Below, piece by piece: positions 15,012 to 21,700 of a stretch of 24,796 bases of DNA. The notes under the pieces are model-generated. The model was given only the letters and a program-made list of their open reading frames with translations. It did not search any database and was not told the origin of the DNA. The position numbers and the translations under genes are program-made. How positions within the stretch are numbered: the stretch's first letter is position 1; each line of letters starts with the position of its first letter. Source of the stretch: a candidate division CSSED10-310 bacterium (GTDB taxonomy: Bacteria; CSSED10-310; JAFGDC01); assembly GCA_016932295.1 (NCBI GenBank), contig JAFGDC010000559.1, positions 1-24,796 on the forward strand, read 5' to 3'.

Positions 15012-16370
15012 TCAGGTGCGGAACATGTCCGTAAAAAACGTGATGGTCTTGTCCAACATGGGATCACGATGGGCTTCCGCCTCGATTTTCTTGCAGGCGT
15101 AAATGACGGTCGAGTGATCCTTGCCACCAAACTTGGCGCCGATCTCGGGAAGCGACTTGTCGGTCAGCTCGCGACAAAGGTACATCGCGATCTGCCTGGG
15201 GCGTGCGACATCTTTCGTGCGGCTCTTGGAACGCATCACGGAAACCTTGAGATCAAAGTACTTGGCCACTTCCTTCTGGATCAGCTCGATGGTTATCTCA
15301 CGCTTCTCCATGGGGAGAAGATCCTTGAGCACGTGCCGGGCATAGTCGAGAGTGATAGGCACCTGGGCCACCGATGCATAAGCGCTCAGCCGGATCAATG
15401 AACCCTCCAGCTCGCGGATGTTCGATTTAATCCGCTGGGCGATGAACAGCAGTACATCGTTGGGCAATTCGATTTTTCGGTACATCGCCTTTTTCTGGAG
15501 GATCGCGATCTTGGTCTCGAGAGTAGGCGGCTGAATATCGGCGATCAATCCCCACTCGAATCGGGAACGCAGCCGCTCCTCGATATTGGCAAGATCTTTC
15601 GGATAGGTGTCGCTGGAGATGATGATCTGCTTGCCGTTCTCGTACAACGCATTGTATGTGTGGAAAAATTCTTCCTGGGTGCTCTCCTTGCCGGCGATGA
15701 ACTGGATATCATCGACGAGCAGGATGTCGATCTCCCGATACTTGCGCCTGATCTCCGGCATGGCGTCCTCCCGGATCCCCGTGATCACCTCATTGGTGAA
15801 TTCTTCGGAAGAAACGTAGAGAACCTTCGCGGTACCATTGGAATTGAGGAGATGATGGCCGATGGCATGCATGAGATGGGTCTTGCCCAGACCGACTCCG
15901 CCGTAAATAAAAAGCGGATTGTAGGCTTTGGCGGGACGATGGGCGACGGCTTCACAAGCGGCATGTGCGAACTGATTCGAGCTGCCGACGACGAAGCTGT
16001 CGAAAGTATAGCGTGGGTTCAACCCGTTGCCGTTGCTGGAGAAAAGGGCTGTCCGGGTGGCATTGCGGCGGCGTGGGCCGGCTGGCGGCGGCTCCACCGC
16101 CCCCGATTCAACTGGCGGCGGCATCTGCTCTGCAGGAACGACAAACGACACAGCCACCCGTCGCTCCAGAACATCCTCGAGCACCTCCTCGATCATGAAC
16201 TGGTATTTCTCGCTGAAAAGATCACGAAAAACCGGACTGGGCACCTCCACCATGAGCATGTCATTGCTCAGTGAGGCGAATGAAGTGGGTTGAAACCAGG
16301 TCTCAAAAATCTGCCGGCTGACCCGCTTCCTGATCTGTTTCAACGCCCGAGTCCAGACACTGCTGCTCAT
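15012..16370 (-). CDS. dnaA: Chromosomal replication initiator protein DnaA
   Basis: The product is 452 residues from ATG 16370, with GGGGGATGA 8 nt upstream; ATG 16382 sits too close to the same site. All four domains are visible: domain I (VWTRALKQIRKRVSRQIFETWFQP), a short Pro-rich linker (~80-105), the AAA+ domain III and the DNA-binding domain IV. In domain III, NPRYTFDSFVVGSSNQFAHAA is followed by Walker A GGVGLGKTHL (157-166), Walker B ILLVDDIQF (216-224) and an arginine-finger region ERLRSRFEWGL. Domain IV carries the DnaA signature GGKDHSTVIYACKKIE beginning at residue 415. DnaA binds 9-mer boxes at oriC and opens the duplex in its ATP form. dnaN does not follow: the next gene on this side is the convergent GT2 gene. 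The upstream region may contain the origin. Confidence 0.98.
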   Translation of the reverse strand: MSSSVWTRALKQIRKRVSRQIFETWFQPTSFASLSNDMLMVEVPSPVFRDLFSEKYQFMIEEVLEDVLERRVAVSFVVPAEQMPPPVESGAVEPPPAGPRRRNATRTALFSSNGNGLNPRYTFDSFVVGSSNQFAHAACEAVAHRPAKAYNPLFIYGGVGLGKTHLMHAIGHHLLNSNGTAKVLYVSSEEFTNEVITGIREDAMPEIRRKYREIDILLVDDIQFIAGKESTQEEFFHTYNALYENGKQIIISSDTYPKDLANIEERLRSRFEWGLIADIQPPTLETKIAILQKKAMYRKIELPNDVLLFIAQRIKSNIRELEGSLIRLSAYASVAQVPITLDYARHVLKDLLPMEKREITIELIQKEVAKYFDLKVSVMRSKSRTKDVARPRQIAMYLCRELTDKSLPEIGAKFGGKDHSTVIYACKKIEAEAHRDPMLDKTITFFTDMFRT

Positions 16371-16512
16371 AAAAACAATCATCCCCCGCTATGAACCACG
16401 CCGGCGCGCACCACCCAAATCAAATGCTTCGAACGGCCGTACGCCAACGCTTACGTTATCGGAACCCCACCAGCCACAGTCACGCTACAGCCTGTTTCCT
16501 ATGGACCAGTTG

Positions 16513-16539
16513 ATTATCACACCGCCCCGTCATGGTCAA
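16513..16539 (-). promoter_or_regulatory. Candidate dnaA promoter
   Basis: On the minus strand TTGACC (16539-16534), a 15-bp spacer and GATAAT (16518-16513) preceded by TGT (extended -10 TGTGATAAT). The short spacer lowers confidence. The transcript would start near 16506 with a ~135-nt leader. The plus strand over the -10 box reads TTATCACA, close to a DnaA box. Confidence 0.4.
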
Positions 16540-16586
16540 CATCAAATCTGACCACGACTCCGCCTCCCACCGCTTGCCGGCCAGCT

Positions 16587-16628
16587 AAAAACGCCGGAAC
16601 CAACTGAAATAGCTGGATTCCGGCGTTT
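16587..16628 (-). terminator. Orphan rho-independent terminator upstream of dnaA
   Basis: Read on the minus strand, an 11-bp stem (16628-16618 with 16599-16589) is extended after a one-nt bulge by 6 further pairs (CCAGCT with AGTTGG, one G.U) around the 5-nt loop ATTTC, then TTTTT (16591-16587). On the plus strand the inner stem has an A.C mismatch and the T run is only three, so the minus strand is the better orientation. No minus-strand gene lies upstream of it in the window's gap, so it terminates either an unrecognised RNA or leader transcripts. Confidence 0.75.
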
Positions 16629-16689
16629 AAGGTATGAAGAGGCTTATGTATGGACGAAGGCAATTCGACAATAATTGACTACTATAACC

Positions 16690-16985
16690 GTAATGTGAAA
16701 ATGATGCGTTTCATCCCAGTCAAAACCGGACACAAGTCCCCTTTCGCCCGTATCCTGACCAGGAGAATCCGGCTGGAGCCTGAATGAACACTGCCTTCCA
16801 CGCGCTCTCAGGACCATCATTTCCTCACATCACTTTCGGTTCCTTAATTTAGCAATATTCGTACCACTTCCTTAAATACTGTGCATTAAACATGTTTCAC
16901 ATTGATTTTATTATTCTTTTTGAACCTGATCGAGAGATTGCCGCACCACCGCCGCCCACTGTCAATACACCCTTGTGTATCCTAT
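16690..16985. other. Possible oriC: AT-rich patch with degenerate DnaA boxes
   Basis: Four 9-mers near the DnaA box consensus TTWTNCACA lie in this gene-free stretch: ATTTTCACA (minus, 16702-16694), TAATGCACA (minus, 16888-16880), TGTTTCACA (plus, 16893-16901), each 8 of 9, and GGATACACA (minus, 16982-16974), 7 of 9. The last three flank the most AT-rich run in the window (about 16845-16925), a candidate unwinding element, some 500 bp upstream of dnaA. No perfect TTATCCACA box is present, so this is suggestive only. Confidence 0.33.
16965..16980. repeat. Perfect inverted repeat ATACAC-CCTT-GTGTAT
   Basis: Two 6-bp arms around 4 nt, in the gene-free region upstream of dnaA. This could be a dimeric regulator site or a pair of overlapping DnaA-like half sites; no independent support. 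Confidence 0.4.
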
Positions 16986-17081
16986 CGACACACTCTCGAA
17001 CTCATATCGTTTCTTTTTGCACCACCAATACCTGATTTGTCCATACAAAGGCCTTACGCGCAGGGTGTCTCCCGGAAGGGA

Positions 17082-17114
17082 CATCGTGACCGGTTTCCGA
17101 GTGGTCACCGGATG
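17082..17114. other. Hairpin-forming element in the dnaA upstream gap
   Basis: GTGACC (17086-17091) pairs with GGTCAC (17103-17108) around an 11-nt loop, and the stem can be extended by CATC (17082-17085) with GATG (17111-17114) across a 2-nt bulge. A run of seven T follows on the plus strand at about 17152-17158, too far from the stem to be a standard terminator. The rest of 17115-17306 shows the 10-bp palindrome ATTGGCCAAT at 17261-17270 and no gene I can support. Confidence 0.35.
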
Positions 17115-17306
17115 ATAGGTGCACGGACAGTCGCGCGGTCTGGTCTCTCACTTTTTTTCTTTTGATCTCTGTGGGCGGCGTCAGCAACACCCCCAATGCA
17201 CGTACCGGAGGCACCGATGCTCCCCGCCATCGCCAGGCTTGCTGGTGCCTGCAACAACCTATTGGCCAATCGGCATGAAATTTGCTAAAGAATGAGTGGA
17301 GGGAAC

Positions 17307-17750
17307 ATGAAGGGAAACGGAAAAGCACTCATCCCATTGCTCCTGGTGGAGTTCACGGCACTGTCTGCCATGGCGGGCACCATTTCACTCGGAGCCGGCA
17401 TCGCTTCCGCCTTCAATCGGCTGGATGCGGACTCGATGCTGGTTTATCTCGAACCACAGGGAAAGGTGTTCATGGAAGCACCGGTTTTCGGGATAGGGCG
17501 AGGGCGGTACTCTCCCGGTCAGTGCGCGGAGCAGCTACGCCAGGTATTTACGGGCAAGACCACCATTTCCTTTCGCTATCGTGGCGGGACAACCTCAAAC
17601 CATTGCCGCGCCGATTGGACGGTGCAGGACATTCCGACAGGGAAACTCCTCTCCTTCGCGGTGTACTTCGAGATGACCGAACGTGATGGCGCGACATTTC
17701 TCAGGGCCATCCGCATCACGCGGTCAACCGAGCCACTCCGCGCCAGATGA
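17307..17750 (+). CDS. Secreted protein of unknown function
   Basis: The product is 147 residues from ATG 17307, chosen because GGAGGG lies 3 nt upstream; ATG 17292 has no ribosome-binding site. Residues ~6-23 are hydrophobic and end in SAMAG, consistent with a Sec signal peptide and cleavage after Ala22. The mature part has a mixed alpha/beta look: ADSMLVYLEPQGKVFMEAPVF, then YSPGQCAEQLRQVFTGKTTISFRYRGG, then RADWTVQDIPTGKLLSFAVYFEMTERDGATFLRAIRI. There are two cysteines. I do not recognise a family. Its stop overlaps the start of the DUF2752 gene (ATGA, 17747-17750), so the two are translated together and probably function together at the membrane. Confidence 0.72.
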   Translation: MKGNGKALIPLLLVEFTALSAMAGTISLGAGIASAFNRLDADSMLVYLEPQGKVFMEAPVFGIGRGRYSPGQCAEQLRQVFTGKTTISFRYRGGTTSNHCRADWTVQDIPTGKLLSFAVYFEMTERDGATFLRAIRITRSTEPLRAR

Positions 17751-18199
17751 ACGGAACAAGCAAACCGGCAGGCATGTCATCAACTGAACGAACGACGCTC
17801 CTGGTCAAAATCGGTTATGCCGCCGTGTATTCGCTCATCACCCTCATGTTGAGTGCCGGCGTGCTGATCTGGTCGAAGCTGCCAGGTTGGCTGCAGCTCT
17901 TCAGCAGGTGCCCATTCAAGCGCCTCACCGGGTTGCCGTGCCCCACCTGCGGGAGTTCAAGGGTTTTTCTGGCGCTGGCTCACTTCGATCTGGCCACCGC
18001 TTTCTACATGAACCCATTAGTGGCAGCCGCAGCACTCGTGCCGTTCGCCTGGTTGATCATATTACTGGTACGCCTGTTCGCCGGACGAGGTCAGCCGCCC
18101 CCCCGGCGCGGTCCGATCCGTCTCGGACCGGTCTGGCGGTACTTGTTGGTGGCAGTGATAGCAATTAACTGGCTCTTCCTTATCCTGACGGGACGATGA
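17747..18199 (+). CDS. DUF2752 family membrane protein
   Basis: The product is 150 residues with three hydrophobic segments (about 23-44, 87-113 and 128-147). Between the first and second lies the DUF2752 signature SRCPFKRLTGLPCPTCGSSRVFLALAHFDLATAFYMNPL with Cys55, Cys65 and Cys68. The cysteine pattern CPF...G-x-PCPxCG-(S/T)-(S/T)-R is the defining feature of the family, found as small inner-membrane proteins in many bacteria; their biochemical role is not established, and the cysteines suggest metal binding or redox. It starts inside the stop of the preceding secreted-protein gene. The 235 bp after it hold no gene. Confidence 0.9.
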   Translation: MNGTSKPAGMSSTERTTLLVKIGYAAVYSLITLMLSAGVLIWSKLPGWLQLFSRCPFKRLTGLPCPTCGSSRVFLALAHFDLATAFYMNPLVAAAALVPFAWLIILLVRLFAGRGQPPPRRGPIRLGPVWRYLLVAVIAINWLFLILTGR

Positions 18200-18206
18200 A
18201 GGAATC

Positions 18207-18227
18207 CCGGGCAGGGATAGCGCCCGG
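18207..18227 (+). terminator. Possible hairpin after the DUF2752 gene
   Basis: CCGGGC (18207-18212) pairs with GCCCGG (18222-18227) around 9 nt, 8 bp after the stop codon. It is followed only by TCTTCA, so a factor-independent terminator is doubtful. Confidence 0.3.
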
Positions 18228-18369
18228 TCTTCAGCCATCCTGCATTCCATTACCGTCGTCACGACCATTCGAACGGCACCTGGTCCCCGGTCCGGTAGCG
18301 GATCATTCTTGGTCGTCCTTCAAGACAATCAGACGCCCACCGGATCGCGCGCGAGACATTCCCCTGTCC

Positions 18370-18420
18370 GGCGTCAACCGGCGAGGGACCGTCGGCACAT
18401 CGAATCGATGGGCGTCAACC
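18370..18420. repeat. Direct repeat GGCGTCAACC flanking a palindrome
   Basis: The 10-mer GGCGTCAACC is at 18370-18379 and again at 18411-18420, 41 bp apart. Between them CATCGA-A-TCGATG (18398-18410) is a perfect palindrome with one central base. The element sits between convergent 3' ends just before the coiled-coil gene's stop, where operators are not expected. Confidence 0.45.
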
Positions 18421-18434
18421 AGGAGGAACGGTAC

Positions 18435-18758
18435 TTAGTACTCCAGTTCCTCGTCGTCCTCGGTGTCCATCAGTTCTTCTTCGAGAGCATAGTCCTCATC
18501 CACATCTTCGATCTTGTCAGCATCTCCGGTCTTGGCCGAGGACAATCCAGCCTCGAGATCATTCTCGATACCCAGTCGTCGGCATGCACCATCATAGATC
18601 TGTTTCACGGCCTTGATTTCGTTGTTCAGCTTGGTGATTCTCTCTTTTACTGCAGCCAGCTCCTTCTGGATTTCGCTGTTCAGATCTTCGATTTCTTCCT
18701 TGGCTGTGCTCAGCGCACTCTCGTAAAATTTTCTCTGGGTATCAGTGAGCTTCTTCAT
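18435..18758 (-). CDS. Small acidic coiled-coil protein
   Basis: The product is 107 residues, starting at ATG 18758 behind a very strong AGGAGGAGTGA site. Residues ~5-60 show continuous heptad spacing and high charge (AKEEIEDLNSEIQKELAAVKERITKLNNEIKAV), a clear coiled coil. The last ~35 residues are strongly acidic (DADKIEDVDEDYALEEELMDTEDDEELEY) and probably unstructured. There is no signal peptide, so it should be cytoplasmic. It lies 40 bp downstream of the giant kinase gene on the same strand, with no promoter or terminator between, so it is likely co-transcribed and may be a substrate or oligomerisation partner of the kinase (inference). I recognise no family. A DksA/TraR resemblance is superficial, as the zinc cysteines are absent. 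Confidence 0.82.
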   Translation of the reverse strand: MKKLTDTQRKFYESALSTAKEEIEDLNSEIQKELAAVKERITKLNNEIKAVKQIYDGACRRLGIENDLEAGLSSAKTGDADKIEDVDEDYALEEELMDTEDDEELEY

Positions 18759-18798
18759 TCACTCCTCCTCAGGCGTTGATGACACATTGCTCCTCGCG

Positions 18799-21700
18799 TT
18801 ATTTTTTCTTGAATGGGATATTCACATTCATATGGGTTTTCACCGGTACACCTTCATGGCTGGCCGGTTTGAACTTCCATTGGCGCACTGCATCCATCGC
18901 GGCTTCCTTCAGCCCGCTCCTGTCTGGAGCCGTACTGCTCACGGCTTCCACCTCGGAGACATTTCCATTCTCGTCAATCAGTATACGGAGAATCACCATT
19001 CCTTCCAGCCCTAATCGCCGTGCATTTTTCGGATACTGAGGCGGGACCCGTTCGACCAGATCCGGCCGTGTTTCCGGAATGGCGACATAGTCACCCGGCT
19101 TGGTGTGGATCGGTGTAACCGTAGGCGGAGGCGGAGGCATCTTGGTGGGGGCAGGTGCTACTTCAGCCCCCGTCACCGGCTCCACGATGCCGCTCTTGGC
19201 AAAATCCAGCTTGGGAATGGCAGGCACTGCGGTAGGCACTTTTGTAGGTATTGGCACCTTGGTGGGCGGCTTGGGAACGGCAGTGGCGGTGGGTTTGGGC
19301 TGGCGGCGCGAACGGCGCTGATCGCCAGCCATGCCTTCCACCGATTCACCGGTCTCCATCTCTTCGCCCGCGGCGCCGGTGACCTCAGTTTCAGGAGTCG
19401 CCAACGCCAGTGGCGCGAGACCTCCTTCAGACGCATCGAGCACCGCCGTCGGAGATGGTTCCGGCGGAGTTTGCGCCACCTTGGTTCCCTTGTCGCCACC
19501 TCCCAGGAGGGCGAGCACGAGAAGCAACCCGACGACCACCACGGCAGTGATGATTCCCACCGGCTTCTTGAAAAACGCCAGCGGATTCTTCCTGACCGGC
19601 GGTTTCAACAACTCTTCCAGGTCCAATTCATCCTCGTCGACTTCGTCAGGAGAGGCCAGCAGACTGGGAGGCTTCCAATCCTCCTCGACACGTTCCGCCG
19701 GTTTCTTCCCACTCACCACCGCAGCACTCCCCAGCACAGAACCGACCGCCGCCGGTTCCGGCAGAGCCATGTCGCCCTTCTCATCCACCGCGGCGTACTT
19801 CTCTTCCAATTCACGTTCCAGCGACCCCTCAGGCTCCTCTTCCAGCTCCTCTTCCAGCTCCTCTTCAAATCCGTCTTCGAATCCGTCCTCGAATCCGTCC
19901 TCGAGTTCTTCCTCTGACTCTTCCTCTGACTCTTCCTCGAGCAATGCATCCAGCCCTGCTGAATCGAGGATCTCTTCAGACTCACCCTCCGACCACTCAT
20001 CCGACGGTTCCGGTGGGGCCTCGAGTTCCGCTGCCAGTTCCTCCTCCAGCCGCAGCTCATAATCAGCGAGCACGGCATTCTCATCATCCGGCGCCCCAAC
20101 TGGCTCTTCCTCCAGATCCGGGTGCTCCTCCCCAGGCGATTCATCAGCTCCGGTCAACGCGTCTTCGAGATCCACCGCGGCGGATGCATCAATCTCATCC
20201 AGTTCGTCGCCGAACAGTTCATCTTCGAGATCGTCACCAAACAGTTGCGCTTCCACCTCAGAAACGTCTTCAATTATGAGGTGTTCTTCATCTCTGTCGG
20301 CGGGTGGCTCCTCCTCCACTGCGTCCCCAGCTTCGTCCGCCACCTCATCCAGTGCATCCGGCCCGGTAACGCCGAATGCATCCGAAAAGCCTATGTCCTC
20401 TTCGTTCAACTCCTGCTGAGGTTCAAAATCCTCCGTGAAGAAATCCGCCGGTTCGTGTACTTCCTCGCCGGACTCCTCTTCCGGCCCGACTTCCGCTTCC
20501 GGCTCTTCCTCTATCAATTCCTCCGGCTCTTCCAGCGGTTCTTCATCCAACTCATCCGCGAACGCGTCCTCCAGTTCCTCTTCCAGTCCATCTCCAAAGT
20601 CCGCTTCCACGTCTTCTTCAAAATCCCCCTCAGCAACGATGGGGGATGCATCCAGCGCCGGCTTTTCCCCGGTTGACTCCCCTTGCTCAACCTCGCCGAT
20701 GAATTCATCCACCAGGTCGTCCATATCGGTCATAGGGAGTTCTTCGATCCCCGCGACCGCTTCATCGAATGGCTCAGCTTCGTCAGCCGCTTCCGGAGCC
20801 ACCGCCGCCGGTGCCTCCGGTTCCTCGAGGTCCAGATCGAGGTCAGGCATCGAGCCGCCCGACACCTCTTCTTTGAACTCCAGTAATTCCGGTGCTTCCT
20901 CCCTGATCTCGGCATGGAACAAGTCATGCATGTAGCCGCGGAGATCCTGAGGCATGATGGCGCTGCGGTGCTTGTAAAGGAACGCATCCAGTTCCTTTTT
21001 CATGTCACCGGCATTCTGATAGCGGTCTTCCGGTTTCTTAGCCAGGGCTCTGCCGATGATGGCTTCGACCCGCTCCGGGATGTCCGGAACCAGTTGACTG
21101 ATGGGTGGCACATAGGCGTTCCTGACCTTTTCCAGGATGCTCATCTCGTTTTCACCCATGAACAGGCGTTCATTGGTGATCATCTCGTACATCAGGGTGC
21201 CGAGTGAGAATATGTCGGAACGCCGATCAACGGTTCTTCCCCAGGCCTGCTCCGGCGACATGTAGAGGATTTTTCCCTTGATGGCACCCAGTTGGGTCTT
21301 GGAATCCTTGGCAGCGGCTTTGGCGATACCGAAATCAACCAACTTGACTTCGCTCTCGTAGGAAACCAGTACATTCTGCGGCGAGATGTCCCGGTGGACG
21401 ATATTCAGCGGTTCGTTATTGAAGCCTTTCTTCCGGTGCGCATAGTGGAGGGCGCTGCAGAGTCGACTGGCAATGAACAGCGCGTTGCCGAGATTCAGCC
21501 GCCTGCCCATGGACTTGGCGCGCGCCAGAATGGCTTTCAGGTCCTTACCCACCACGAATTCCATGGCGATGTAGTAGGACTCCTCGAACTCTCCCAGTTC
21601 ATAGATCTGAACAATATTCTGGTGAGTCAACTGAGCGGCGACTTTGCCCTCATCCACGAACATCTTGAGGAATTCCTTGTTTTCCGTCAGATGAGGAAGG

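Noticed and set aside
17002..17328. 108-codon minus-strand ORF in the dnaA upstream gap, considered as the gene served by the orphan terminator
   Set aside because: Composition is random-like (Cys, His, Trp and Arg scattered), no ribosome-binding site, and its stop is ~370 bp from the terminator.
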